A DNA stretch of 64,000 bases from Campylobacter jejuni (lineage in GTDB: Bacteria > Campylobacterota > Campylobacteria > Campylobacterales > Campylobacteraceae): positions 1-64,000 of the forward strand of contig NZ_NFOE01000036.1 in the NCBI RefSeq assembly GCF_002179635.1, given 5' to 3'. Under the pieces are notes generated by a model. That model saw only the letters and a program-made list of their open reading frames with translations. It did no database searches and was not told the origin of the DNA. A program made the translations under genes and the position numbers. Below are positions 39,267 through 48,821 of this stretch, one piece after another. Every line of letters begins with the position of its first letter. The stretch's first letter is position 1.

Positions 39267-39994
39267 TATGCCTCCTTAAGTTCTATTTTGTGAAATCTGA
39301 TTTCTGGCTCATATTTTACTACAAAAAAACTTTCCTTGTATGCAAAAGCAGCTAAATTTAAATATTTTATATTTTCATATTCTAAAAACACATCTTGATG
39401 ATAATGACCTTCTATTATAAAACCTATATTATAGTGCTTTAAACGCTCTTTTACTAAGGCAGAAAAATGAGGAATTTTTCTAATAAGTTGTTTTTTGTTT
39501 TGACTTTTTAGAATTTTTTGAGTAATTTTTTCTTTACTAGTAACATTTAAAAAATTTAAAAAAAGTAGTAAATAATGATTTCTCAAACTTTTTAAGCAAA
39601 ATTGCAAAAAAGGTTTTAAAAAAATATCCCCATGGGCTAATTTTACTAAGGTTTTGTCATGAAATTCACAAAGCAAAGGTTGCTGTTTTATACTAAAAAC
39701 TTTCACTTTTTTAAAAAATTTAGCTAAATTAAAATCATGATTACCTTCTAAATATATGATTTCAATTTTACACGCAAGTTCTTCAAGTAAGTCTATATAA
39801 GCTTTTGCAAAATCATGTGTTGCTTTTACTTCATAAATTAAAAGATCAAATATATCACCCATCAAAAAAAGCTGTGGAGTTTGAATTTTTTTATTTTTTA
39901 AGGCTTGCAAAAACTCCCAAAAACCACGCCTATTTTCATTTTCATGCACATCAGCAATAAAAATAGCATTTTCTTTTATAATTATTTTTTGCAA
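39266..39994 (-). CDS. Metallophosphatase, UDP-2,3-diacylglucosamine hydrolase-like (LpxH-like)
   Basis: A 242-residue calcineurin-type phosphoesterase. The metal-binding motifs are in order: ADVH, GDIFD, GNHDFN, and GHYHQD near the end. LpxH removes UMP from UDP-diacylglucosamine just before the LpxB step, and lpxB lies two genes upstream, which supports a lipid A role. Sequence alone cannot exclude a different phosphodiester substrate. It corresponds to Cj0286c. Confidence 0.75.
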   Translation of the reverse strand: MQKIIIKENAIFIADVHENENRRGFWEFLQALKNKKIQTPQLFLMGDIFDLLIYEVKATHDFAKAYIDLLEELACKIEIIYLEGNHDFNLAKFFKKVKVFSIKQQPLLCEFHDKTLVKLAHGDIFLKPFLQFCLKSLRNHYLLLFLNFLNVTSKEKITQKILKSQNKKQLIRKIPHFSALVKERLKHYNIGFIIEGHYHQDVFLEYENIKYLNLAAFAYKESFFVVKYEPEIRFHKIELKEA

Positions 39995-39997
39995 AAA

Positions 39998-40483
39998 CTA
40001 AAATTCCAAAGCTTTATATTCTATAGAAATGATTTCAAATTCACTCTCACCTTTTGGTAAACGCACTTTAAAATCATCACCCTCTTTTTTACCAAGCATT
40101 GCTTTAGCAATAGGCGAACTAATGGAAATATAACCTTTTTCTAAATTTCCCTCGTTTACCCCTACCAAAGTATAAGTGCTTTGCTTTTCACTTTCTAAAT
40201 CCTCTACAACAACAGTTGAGCCAAATTTCACGCTATCATGCTCATAAGAAGATGGATCGATGATTTGCGCTCTTGAGATCAAATCCCCAAGTTCAGCTAT
40301 CTTTCCTTCTATAAAAGCTTGTTTTTCTCTAGCCGCGTGATATTCTGCATTTTCTTTTAAATCTCCATGGCTTCTTGCTATGTCTATTTCTTCTACTACT
40401 TTTGGACGTTCAACTTTTTTTAAATGCTCTAATTCTTTTTCTAATTTCTCATAGCCGTATTTACTCATAGGTTCTTTTTGCAT
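39998..40483 (-). CDS. greA: Transcription elongation factor GreA
   Basis: Rescues arrested RNA polymerase by stimulating transcript cleavage, 161 residues. The N-terminal coiled coil ends with the acidic tip ([20 protein letters not shown]). The C-terminal FKBP-like domain carries the signature [18 protein letters not shown]. It is nine bases after lpxB. Confidence 0.97.
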   Translation of the reverse strand: MQKEPMSKYGYEKLEKELEHLKKVERPKVVEEIDIARSHGDLKENAEYHAAREKQAFIEGKIAELGDLISRAQIIDPSSYEHDSVKFGSTVVVEDLESEKQSTYTLVGVNEGNLEKGYISISSPIAKAMLGKKEGDDFKVRLPKGESEFEIISIEYKALEF

Positions 40484-40492
40484 GATTTATCC

Positions 40493-41590
40493 TTATTTGA
40501 TTTCATAAAGTATTTTAGCTAAATTTTTTGCACTTGCAAATTGCAAATATTCTTTTAAAAAATCTACTTTATCAAAAAATGCCTTATAATCGTATTTAAG
40601 ATAAGCTTGATATAAATTTTCCACATTCACTTGCTCTTGTAAAAATTCAGGATTAAGCTCGCTTTTTCCTGCAAAATCCAAAAAAATATTTGCAAGGCCT
40701 ATATGTTTGAGTTTTACAAAACATCTTGCGATAAATACATCAATAGCTTTAGCTTTATAAGCAAGCACAAAAGGCGTGCCGACCAAAGCTGCTTCAAGTG
40801 TAGCTGTACCACTACAAATAAAAGCAAAATCAGCATTTTTTAGCACCTTTGGGGTGTTAGTTTGAATTTCAAAATTACTCATTTCCCCGTAAATTTCTAA
40901 TCTCTTTAAATTAAACTCAGGTACACAAAGGATTTTTTTACCTTCAAATTTAACACTTAATTCTCTAAAAATAGGCATCAAACGCTTTATTTCACTTTTT
41001 CTTGAACCTGGTAAGAAAGCGATGATTTTTTCATCATCTTTTTTTGAAAATATAGAATTTATATCTTCTTGGTTTTTAAACTCTTTTATCTCATCTAAAA
41101 GCGGATGTCCCACATAAGTACTTTTACTAAAAAACTCACTATCAAAAGGCAAAATAGAAGCTAACACATCAAAATGACTTTCTATGATAGGTATGCGACC
41201 TTTTTTCCATGCCCAAACTTGAGGTAAGATATAATAAATTCTTTTTACTTTAGAATTTGCTTTTTTTAAAGCTTTTGCAAAAGGTATGTTAAAAGCAGGA
41301 GAATCTATACATAAAATCGCATCAATTTTTTGAGCAAGACTTAAATTTACTAGCTCTTTTATAGCTTTTTTGGCTTTTAAAATGAGTGGCAAAACCTCTA
41401 TAAAACCCATGGCACTAAACTCATGTGAGCTATAAAGTGGCTTGGAATTTAGACTAAATTCTTCACATAAATTCTCATCATAAATTCCCACTAAATCAAA
41501 TTCTTTATACTTATTTTTATAAGCTTTTAAAACTTCTTTTAAATGTAAATTTGCTGAAGGCTCTAAGGCACAAACTAAAAAGGTTTTCAT
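40493..41590 (-). CDS. lpxB: Lipid-A-disaccharide synthase
   Basis: Joins UDP-diacylglucosamine and lipid X in lipid A synthesis at the inner membrane, 365 residues. Motifs: [42 protein letters not shown] and [21 protein letters not shown]. Its ATG overlaps the TGA of the type III res gene (ATGA). This core gene therefore now follows a defence gene directly, with no promoter space between them. Confidence 0.96.
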   Translation of the reverse strand: MKTFLVCALEPSANLHLKEVLKAYKNKYKEFDLVGIYDENLCEEFSLNSKPLYSSHEFSAMGFIEVLPLILKAKKAIKELVNLSLAQKIDAILCIDSPAFNIPFAKALKKANSKVKRIYYILPQVWAWKKGRIPIIESHFDVLASILPFDSEFFSKSTYVGHPLLDEIKEFKNQEDINSIFSKKDDEKIIAFLPGSRKSEIKRLMPIFRELSVKFEGKKILCVPEFNLKRLEIYGEMSNFEIQTNTPKVLKNADFAFICSGTATLEAALVGTPFVLAYKAKAIDVFIARCFVKLKHIGLANIFLDFAGKSELNPEFLQEQVNVENLYQAYLKYDYKAFFDKVDFLKEYLQFASAKNLAKILYEIK

Positions 41591-44433
41591 TTGAAAATAT
41601 CCTCTATTGTAGATTTAACAAAGTCTTTTAATTCATCTGAAAAAGTATAATTTTTATTATAAAAAAACAAATTAACTTTTATACTTTTATCTTCATAACT
41701 TAAATTTTTATTTTCAAATATTGCTTTAAAGCCTTTTAATTTAAATCTAGGATTATCTTCTATTTTTAAGCCTTTTGGATCTATAAAATATATAAAAAAA
41801 TCTCCGCTTTGTTTATTTTTTAACCAAAATATAAAATCAGGATAAAATTTTCTTTCTTTTTGCTGTTCTTCATCAAAATAAGGGATATAAATTTCATCTT
41901 GATTTTCTACCAATTTAGAAAAATACCATTCATATTGTTCAAAAAAAGACAAATTTAAATTACTTTCTAAATCTTCTAAAAATTCTTTTTCACTTTTATT
42001 AGAAATGGCAAAATTAATCTTATTTTCTTTATCATTTTTATTGTAAATGATTAAAGGGCTATAATAATGCTTGCTAAGTTTTGCACTAATTATATAGTTT
42101 TGCACCTCCTTGCTTTTTTGACTTTCTTTTATACCTTGCATTAGCTCATCTAAATTTATTTTTTTATTTTCAAAATCTGCTTTTAATTCATATTCGCTTT
42201 TTGCATTTAAAACATCTTTTATAGTCTTATTAATTTTTTGAACGGTTTCAAAATCTAACTTTGCTTGTATATTTTTATAGTGCGTTATTTCTTCTTCTAA
42301 CTTTACAAATTTATCCAAAACTTTGGCATTAGAATTTAACACACTATTGATTGTTTTTAATGTTGTTTTTTCATTAAACTCTACCCTATCTCCTGATAAT
42401 TTTATTTTACTTTCTTTGCCATCGCTAAATTTGTAAAATTCTTCTAATGTAGAATATTTAAAATTTTTATACAAACACTGCTCTAAAATCAAAACATCTT
42501 CATCATAAGATTTTATAAATTCTTTTAAAGATTTTGCTTCTTTTTCTGAAATTTTATAAATGTTTTTTAGCTTTGCTTCGTTTTTGTATTTTGGTACAGG
42601 TAGATTAAACGACAATTTTGAATTAATATCTTTAAATCCTTTTAAATGCCTACTTTCCATAAATTCACATTCTATACCCTCTATGATAGCTTTTATGGCT
42701 TCATTATCACTTGCCATTACAAAAAGAGTTTCTAAACCACATGCTAAATTTACACATCGCTCATCGATTTTAAACATCTCTTTTAAAGCATTTAATCTCT
42801 TTCTTATATTTAAGTAAGGTTCTATTCTAACACCTCTTCCTATAGTTTGTAAAACATATTTTTTAGCATTAATGCTTCCTATATTGATAAAAGAAATTAA
42901 ATTTACGCGATTACTATCCCAACCTTCTGAAAAAACCTTGCTTCCTAGCATTATATTGATAGAAGATTGTGAGCTATTGATATTTTCAAAATGACTTTGT
43001 GATATATCACTTATGCTTTCTACTCCAAGCTCAAGTAAAAAATCTTTTTCCCATTCTTTTGCATTTGAAATATTTAAAAGCATGAAAGGTTTGTTTGAAT
43101 TTTTACTCTTAAAAGCTAATTCTTTATCATTCCCTTTAATACTATAGCATTCTAAATTTGCGTTTGCGTTTGCATAAAAAATATTTTCTCTAAGTTCATC
43201 ATTATTTGCATTTTTTATATATTTTAAAAAATCATCGCTTAGCGTATTTATACCAAAATGCAAATTTTGATTTTGAAGTTTTTCATAAAGTTCTAAAGCT
43301 ATATTGCCTATATCTGCTTTATTTTTTAATACATTATGCACTGCTTTAAAATACGCTTTTATACCCGCATCTTGAGTATTTACTTTATCAGAAACTGCTA
43401 TGATTAAAGGATTATGATATTTAAAGCCTGATCTTTTTAAAAACAATTCTTCTTTTGATTTTACAATCGCATTGAATATTATAAAACTTTCTAAAATCGT
43501 TTTAATTTTTACTTCTTCGTTATTTTCACTTTTAAAATCTAAATTCTCATTTAAAACTGCTATATTTTTACCATATCCTTCTTGATTGAATTTTTGAAGA
43601 TTATAATTATAAGCACAAGTTATAAAGTCTATTTCATCTTCAAAGGTAGCAGAAAAATTAAAAACAAAGCCTTTTGGAAATTCATCTTCTTTGATAAAAC
43701 CTCTAGCAAGCTCATGATAATAGTTTTTTCTTAGTGATGTTTTACTATCGCCTCTATGAGCTTCATCTAACAATATATACCAACCATCTTTATTGAGATA
43801 ATTTTTATAGTTTAATCTTTTTGCTTTTTTATCTTTGCCTACATTTTCTTCACTCTCAAGTAAATCACTTCTTGCAAAATACACCACCGCTTCATTTAAC
43901 AAACTAGCTTCTTTTTCTATGCTTTCAAAATCTTTTAAATCTTTTATTTTGATAAAATTGCTGTGATGATTGTTGTATTTAGCTATATTTGCTTTGAATT
44001 GATTTAAAATCTTATCATTTGGCGCTAAAAGCATGATAGGCTTTTTAGGTAATTGATTATTTTTAATAAATTCATGTATCAAAGCTATAAGTTTAATCAT
44101 AACTATAGTTTTACCACTTCCTGTAGCCATCCAAAATGAAGCTCTTGCGATATGTTCTTTTTGTAGTTTTAAATTCTCGCTTTCATCTTGATAAAATTCT
44201 AAAAGTTTTTTACGTTCTTGATTGTATTCATGTGAATTTAATTCATCTTTCATATAAAAAGAGAGTATGGCTAAAGCATTTTTAACACTTTCTTGCTGAT
44301 AAAATTGCAATTTTATGGCTTGAGAAAAATTACTAAAATCATAACTTTCATCAAGCTTTTGTACCAGTGATTTATCATGGATAAATTTGTTTAACAATAA
44401 ATGTTTTCTTGTGTTTTGTTTTGCTTTAGCCAT
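41587..44433 (-). CDS. Type III restriction enzyme, Res subunit
   Basis: A 948-residue superfamily 2 helicase/nuclease. Walker A is ATGSGKT at residues 103-109 and the DEAH box (LDEAHRGD) is near 223. Helicase motif VI is in [12 protein letters not shown] near 530. A C-terminal PD-(D/E)xK nuclease is indicated by [10 protein letters not shown] near 857 and YFIDPKG near 882. It needs the Mod subunit to cut DNA between two inversely oriented unmethylated sites. The gene is intact. It is separated from mod by a SLATT gene and a CD-NTase gene. AAAGGAAAAATA precedes the ATG. Confidence 0.9.
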   Translation of the reverse strand: MAKAKQNTRKHLLLNKFIHDKSLVQKLDESYDFSNFSQAIKLQFYQQESVKNALAILSFYMKDELNSHEYNQERKKLLEFYQDESENLKLQKEHIARASFWMATGSGKTIVMIKLIALIHEFIKNNQLPKKPIMLLAPNDKILNQFKANIAKYNNHHSNFIKIKDLKDFESIEKEASLLNEAVVYFARSDLLESEENVGKDKKAKRLNYKNYLNKDGWYILLDEAHRGDSKTSLRKNYYHELARGFIKEDEFPKGFVFNFSATFEDEIDFITCAYNYNLQKFNQEGYGKNIAVLNENLDFKSENNEEVKIKTILESFIIFNAIVKSKEELFLKRSGFKYHNPLIIAVSDKVNTQDAGIKAYFKAVHNVLKNKADIGNIALELYEKLQNQNLHFGINTLSDDFLKYIKNANNDELRENIFYANANANLECYSIKGNDKELAFKSKNSNKPFMLLNISNAKEWEKDFLLELGVESISDISQSHFENINSSQSSINIMLGSKVFSEGWDSNRVNLISFINIGSINAKKYVLQTIGRGVRIEPYLNIRKRLNALKEMFKIDERCVNLACGLETLFVMASDNEAIKAIIEGIECEFMESRHLKGFKDINSKLSFNLPVPKYKNEAKLKNIYKISEKEAKSLKEFIKSYDEDVLILEQCLYKNFKYSTLEEFYKFSDGKESKIKLSGDRVEFNEKTTLKTINSVLNSNAKVLDKFVKLEEEITHYKNIQAKLDFETVQKINKTIKDVLNAKSEYELKADFENKKINLDELMQGIKESQKSKEVQNYIISAKLSKHYYSPLIIYNKNDKENKINFAISNKSEKEFLEDLESNLNLSFFEQYEWYFSKLVENQDEIYIPYFDEEQQKERKFYPDFIFWLKNKQSGDFFIYFIDPKGLKIEDNPRFKLKGFKAIFENKNLSYEDKSIKVNLFFYNKNYTFSDELKDFVKSTIEDIFK

Positions 44434-44466
44434 TATTTTTCCTTTAAAGCTTTAATTGTTTTTATC

Positions 44467-44502
44467 ATTTGCAGTATGTAAGAATTTTTACATACTGCAA
44501 AT
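44467..44502. repeat. Perfect 15-bp inverted repeat between CD-NTase and res
   Basis: ATTTGCAGTATGTAA and its complement flank a six-base loop. It lies in the 128-base gap between the CD-NTase stop and the res start. Neither strand has a T-run after the stem, so it is not a standard terminator. Confidence 0.75.
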
Positions 44503-44561
44503 TCTTGTAACAGCTTATCTTGCAAGTGGTGCAAAGAATGATGTTATTCACAAAACTTAGC

Positions 44562-45305
44562 TTATTCAAATAAACCTTGTAAATATATTTCATTGTCACT
44601 ACATTTTGTATTTTGCGCAGAAACTTTTAATCTTCGTATTTTATTTTGTTTGTTTTCCGATAAGTTCCAATTAATAGGCAATAACTCACAAAATTGATAA
44701 AAATATTCACTTAAATTTCCATAAAAATAATTATTAACAATCCATTTTTCCAATTCATAAGACTTATAAATATAACCTTGTCTTGCATTCCATATTTTAG
44801 CTATTCTAACAAGTTTTCTTAAAGTATCATTATTACATAATGCTCCATCTAAATCATTTGGATTTGTACTCATCCAATCATAATATTTATCTTTGCATGG
44901 AATTTGATAACCATTTAAATAGTGATTTATTGCTGGAACTAATTCAAATTTAATATGATTTAATTCTAAAACAGCAGTTGGATAGTCTTTATAAATCTCT
45001 GATTGAAAATACCTTAGTTTCATAAAATCTTTTAGTTTCTTAATATAAGTTTCAGGCTTATATAATTGATAACCATTTGTTTTAAAAACTACCATAATGT
45101 CAACATCAGAATTATCATCAAATTTTCTAGAAATAATTGTGTTTCTCTTATAAGAACCGAAAAGAAAAACACTTTCTAGTTCACTGCCAAAATAAATTTC
45201 CAATCTTTCTTTGATAGCTTTTATCGAAGTTTGGATTTTTGTTTTTTCATTATCCCGAACAATAGCTTCTTCAGCTAAATTATTCAAATATGAATTTACA
45301 CTCAT
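44562..45305 (-). CDS. SMODS-type CD-NTase (CBASS nucleotidyltransferase)
   Basis: A 247-residue nucleotidyltransferase predicted to make a cyclic or linear oligonucleotide alarm signal on phage infection. The Pol-beta/SMODS core is clear: GSYKRNT (Gly50-Ser51), then SDVDIMV with Asp67 and Asp69, and Glu121 in KFELVPA as the third metal ligand. The OAS-like helical part follows, with the pattern AKIWNARQ near 170 and KSYELEKWIV near 181. At 247 residues it is shorter than most CD-NTases. It starts three bases after the SLATT stop with AAGGAG upstream. SLATT plus CD-NTase and no accessory gene fits a type I CBASS. Confidence 0.82.
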   Translation of the reverse strand: MSVNSYLNNLAEEAIVRDNEKTKIQTSIKAIKERLEIYFGSELESVFLFGSYKRNTIISRKFDDNSDVDIMVVFKTNGYQLYKPETYIKKLKDFMKLRYFQSEIYKDYPTAVLELNHIKFELVPAINHYLNGYQIPCKDKYYDWMSTNPNDLDGALCNNDTLRKLVRIAKIWNARQGYIYKSYELEKWIVNNYFYGNLSEYFYQFCELLPINWNLSENKQNKIRRLKVSAQNTKCSDNEIYLQGLFE

Positions 45306-45307
45306 TT

Positions 45308-45820
45308 TTATTTTTGCTCCTTATCTGCTTCATATTGTGTATTTTTATCAATTTCAATTTGCTCTTTTGCATTTTTATATGCATACTCATTAATTGGCAA
45401 AGAATATTTATTAATATCATTTCTTTTGAAATCTAACTTTTTTACAACTTGCATTTGCATTTCTGTGTCCATTGCTTTAGATTCTATTTCCAAAAATACT
45501 CTTGTTTTGTTTCTAAGAGCTAAAAACCTATTACCACTATTATAATGCGAAAGATATTTTTCTTGGGGATTTAAAAAAATAAGCAACATTGTAACAATGC
45601 CTGAACTTATCGCTATAATCCCGCTACAAACTGTACTCCATCCACCATACACAGAAATCAAACTGAAACAAACAGAAATGATAGAAGTAAACATTAAACC
45701 ATAATTACAGTATCTCCAATACTTCACACTCTCAAAATGTCCTTTGGATGAATATTCACAATCTTCTAATATTCTTTTTGATTCTTTTTTTATATTTTCA
45801 ATAATTTCAAGGTTACTCAT
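45308..45820 (-). CDS. SLATT-domain two-TM protein (CBASS effector)
   Basis: A 170-residue protein with two membrane segments (about 41-57 and 61-83) followed by a helical domain. The post-TM pattern FLNPQEKYLSHYNSGNRFLAL is typical of SLATT proteins, which are predicted pore-forming effectors opened by a nucleotide signal. The frame is open to a TTG at 45835, but the ATG at 45820 has GGGAG five bases ahead and overlaps the mod stop codon as TGATG, so I chose it. It is translationally coupled to mod and followed directly by the CD-NTase. That it kills or arrests the infected cell is inference from the family. Confidence 0.8.
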   Translation of the reverse strand: MSNLEIIENIKKESKRILEDCEYSSKGHFESVKYWRYCNYGLMFTSIISVCFSLISVYGGWSTVCSGIIAISSGIVTMLLIFLNPQEKYLSHYNSGNRFLALRNKTRVFLEIESKAMDTEMQMQVVKKLDFKRNDINKYSLPINEYAYKNAKEQIEIDKNTQYEADKEQK

Positions 45821-48120
45821 CACTTCTCCCACCAAATTAGATTTTTTAGTTTTGGATATTTAATTAAGTCTATATTTTCTAAATTTATAATCTCATCGTT
45901 TTCAAATTTGCAAGATTTTATGCCATTTTCATCTATAAAAATATTTTTGATTTGAAGTCCTAAAAGATTTGACATCGTTAAAAATATATCAAATTCTTTG
46001 TCATAAGCATTCATATCAAGGCATATATTCTCGCCTTTTTTAAGTGCTTTTATGAGTTTGCGTGATTTTCTATAATCTATGAGTGAATTTTCATCAAGCT
46101 CATACTTACAATTTTCTAAACTTTCTTCATAGCTTTCAAGTTCATAGTATCTAAAAACGCCTCCGCCTTTAAATTCTACTTCTTTGCTTATACCACAAAC
46201 AAAACCATTTAAAATTTTTTTCATTCTTGGGATAATGACTTTGTAAAAATGCTCTCCCATTTCAACCCCAAGCCATTTGCGTTTTAGCTTATGTGCAGTA
46301 GCTATTGTTGTGCCACTTCCTAAATGATAATCAAAAACTATGGAATTTTCATTACTACTTGCTTTTATTATTCTTTGAAGTAAAGCTTCGGGTTTTTGAG
46401 TTAGATTAGATTCTGAATTTATGCGTTCTGATGAAGTAGAACCTATTATTGGAATATTCCACATTGTATCAACATATCTATCATTAGAAATTTTATAAAT
46501 AATCTTTCCCTCATCATCTCTTGCTCTCATGTTTTTTCCATCTCTACCTTCTCTTTTACTTAACAAAACAGGCTTGTCTCTTAATTCTTTTTGCCGATAA
46601 AAAATAAAATCGCAAGTTTTTGATATATTTAGAATAGTTTCTGTATTTTTTGCAAAGCTATTTCCACTATTTGCCATTTTATTTGAATAATACCAAGTAA
46701 TCTCGTTTCTAAAATTCTCTTCCCCAAAAACTTCATTTAAAAGTTCTCTACCACGATAATTTGCATTGTGATCTAAATGCAAATAAAAACTTCCTTTATC
46801 GCTTAAAAATTCTTTTGCTAATTCCAAGCGATTATGCATTAAAGAAAGCCAAGTGCTATCTTGAAATTTATCTTTGTAGTCAAAGTCACTTCCTGTATTA
46901 AATGGTGGATCTATATAGATTAGATCTATTTTACCTTGATATTTTGGCATTAGAGAATTAAGTGCTTGAAAATTATCTGCTTTTATAAGTTCTCCATTTA
47001 AAATTTCATCTAAATTTTCAAAACTTTGTAAAAGTTTATAATAGTTTTCCTCACTTAAATACTTTGTATCAAACGGTAGGAATTTGTATTTTTCATCATT
47101 TATAGACTTTATATCAAACTCATTATTTATGAAATTTAATTCTTTCCATTCTGTGATTTGCTCATTAAAATTTACATCTTTATATATGGAGTTTAAAATT
47201 TCACCAGCGTTATTTGAGTGTGATTTAATAGTATCTAAGCTAAATACATAGTGAGCATTTTTAGCAAATTTTGGCTTTAACCATATAGCTTTTAACTCAT
47301 TTTCAAAGTCAGCTATCAAGTCGATGATAGCAAAAGCAATTTGTTTTAGATCGTTGATCTCATCTATCTTTTCTTTAGTCCAATCAGTAATGCTATCATT
47401 CACATAGAAAAACAACCACAAATCAAATTGTTCTTTTAAAAATTCTTTCGCATTTTTATGGATGAAAAAATCTACTTCATTTTGTTTTTTATAAGTTTTA
47501 AAAAGCTTTTTTAGCTCTTCTTCTTTTATGTTTATTTGTGCATTTTTTAAAGTCTTTAAAAAAACATCACTAAATTCGCTTGAGTTTTGTTTAAATACAT
47601 TTGTGCCATCATTATTTTTAGAATTTATCACTTTTATGTTTATATTATCATCTTGTATATTTTGCAAATAAAAATTGATTTTACTTTTATTATTATCAGC
47701 ATTTTGCTCATACTCATCGGTAAGAAAATTTAAAGTGTATTTTTTATCTTCACTTTGCAAGCTTAAAGGATTATAAATAGTATCTGATTTTACATAGTAT
47801 AAATTTTGTGTTTTATAAAAAAGACTTGTGTCTTTTGAATTTGAATATACCCTTGCATAGATATTTTTATACATAGGTGTATCGTAAAAAAACGGCGTTC
47901 CTGTTTCGTTTAAATAAGTGCTAAAAAAATTATAAAGTTTATTATAAGTATCTGTATAAAGCTTTTGTGTGTCTAAATAGTCTTTAATTTTTTGAAAATA
48001 TTTTTCTTTTATAACGAGTAAATTTGTAAAACCATTTTTAGCTTGATTTTGTGAATGTTTGATTTTTGTTCCCAAATAGCAATCCTCTAATTTTAAATAA
48101 AATGCTTTTTTATAATCCAT
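45820..48120 (-). CDS. Type III DNA methyltransferase, Mod subunit
   Basis: A 766-residue N6-adenine methyltransferase that gives type III restriction its site specificity. The catalytic motif IYIDPPFNTGSDFDYKD is near residue 405. The SAM-binding motif VFDYHLGSGTT comes later, near 598, the beta-class order found in type III Mod proteins. The target-recognition region lies between them. AAAGG precedes the ATG. I saw no repeat tract that would make it phase-variable. The next genes in order are the SLATT gene, the CD-NTase gene and res. Confidence 0.92.
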   Translation of the reverse strand: MDYKKAFYLKLEDCYLGTKIKHSQNQAKNGFTNLLVIKEKYFQKIKDYLDTQKLYTDTYNKLYNFFSTYLNETGTPFFYDTPMYKNIYARVYSNSKDTSLFYKTQNLYYVKSDTIYNPLSLQSEDKKYTLNFLTDEYEQNADNNKSKINFYLQNIQDDNINIKVINSKNNDGTNVFKQNSSEFSDVFLKTLKNAQINIKEEELKKLFKTYKKQNEVDFFIHKNAKEFLKEQFDLWLFFYVNDSITDWTKEKIDEINDLKQIAFAIIDLIADFENELKAIWLKPKFAKNAHYVFSLDTIKSHSNNAGEILNSIYKDVNFNEQITEWKELNFINNEFDIKSINDEKYKFLPFDTKYLSEENYYKLLQSFENLDEILNGELIKADNFQALNSLMPKYQGKIDLIYIDPPFNTGSDFDYKDKFQDSTWLSLMHNRLELAKEFLSDKGSFYLHLDHNANYRGRELLNEVFGEENFRNEITWYYSNKMANSGNSFAKNTETILNISKTCDFIFYRQKELRDKPVLLSKREGRDGKNMRARDDEGKIIYKISNDRYVDTMWNIPIIGSTSSERINSESNLTQKPEALLQRIIKASSNENSIVFDYHLGSGTTIATAHKLKRKWLGVEMGEHFYKVIIPRMKKILNGFVCGISKEVEFKGGGVFRYYELESYEESLENCKYELDENSLIDYRKSRKLIKALKKGENICLDMNAYDKEFDIFLTMSNLLGLQIKNIFIDENGIKSCKFENDEIINLENIDLIKYPKLKNLIWWEK

Positions 48121-48200
48121 GCTTTACCTTTAAATTTGTAAGTTAAAATAATATCTTTTTTTGACTTAAAAAAATGAATAGATATTACTTTAAGAAAAGT

Positions 48201-48235
48201 AAAAATTTACTTGCTAAAATAGCAAGTAAATTTTT
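48201..48235 (-). terminator. Terminator of the cdtABC operon
   Basis: A perfect 15-bp stem AAAAATTTACTTGCT/AGCAAGTAAATTTTT with a five-base loop; its right arm overlaps the cdtC stop codon. On the minus strand the stem ends in five T followed by ACTTTTC. Confidence 0.75.
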
Positions 48236-48815
48236 AATAAAGTGGAGTTGCTTCAACGATAGCAGGAGTAAAAAACATTAATTCATAAAGTTCCAAAAAT
48301 AAAGCAGGATCATCAAGAGTACATTGTTGAATTCCAAAACGCTGTTCAATAGGAACTTGAGGATTATTAAATACTACCATACATTCTACACCCCCAAGCA
48401 CTAAAGAGCGAATTTGTACAGCAGAAGTAGTAGTTGGCATAATAGAATAAACCGTTTCTAATTTTCCATCTTCTAAATCCTGTTTGCAAGATTTTCCACC
48501 AAAAAAACCACTTTCTAATATAGCTAAACACAAATCATCATCACTTGGATTTACAAATTGCACATAACCAAAAGGAAGTTTATCTGCCAAAGTATCTTTT
48601 TGTTTTAATTCTTCGCTAAGTACAATTTCTCTTAGAATCCAGTTTTGATCTTCTAATTTTGTTGAACTATCCCTAAATGGACTTAACGAAATTCCTGTTT
48701 CAAGCGATCTTATAGCAAACATAGGGGTAAAATCTGGTAAATCTCCTTGCGAAGGAGGCGCACCAAAAGAAAAACCAATATATGCAAATAATAAAAATAT
48801 AATTTTTTTCATCAC
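48234..48815 (-). CDS. cdtC: Cytolethal distending toxin subunit C
   Basis: A ricin-B-like binding subunit that helps deliver CdtB to host cells, 193 residues. A signal peptide covers about residues 1-18 (cleavage near SFGAPP). The lectin-like domain has FAIRSLETGISLSPF and QIRSLVLGGVECMVV. It follows cdtB by six bases. The length is similar to C. jejuni CdtC (189). No frameshift is seen. Confidence 0.93.
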   Translation of the reverse strand: MMKKIIFLLFAYIGFSFGAPPSQGDLPDFTPMFAIRSLETGISLSPFRDSSTKLEDQNWILREIVLSEELKQKDTLADKLPFGYVQFVNPSDDDLCLAILESGFFGGKSCKQDLEDGKLETVYSIMPTTTSAVQIRSLVLGGVECMVVFNNPQVPIEQRFGIQQCTLDDPALFLELYELMFFTPAIVEATPLY

Positions 48816-48821
48816 AAACTC

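Noticed and set aside
44465..44593. A 42-codon minus-strand frame (MKYIYKVYLN...) overlapping the CD-NTase 3' end and covering the inverted repeat
   Set aside because: No ribosome binding site, it overlaps a well-supported gene, and its length is within chance for A/T-rich DNA. The inverted repeat is the better explanation of the gap.
45820..45835. TTG start that would lengthen the SLATT protein by five residues
   Set aside because: The ATG at 45820 has GGGAG at correct spacing and overlaps the mod stop codon.
48146..48180. T7 and A7 runs between cdtC and mod, considered as phase-variation tracts
   Set aside because: They lie outside coding sequence, and A/T runs of this length are common in this genome.
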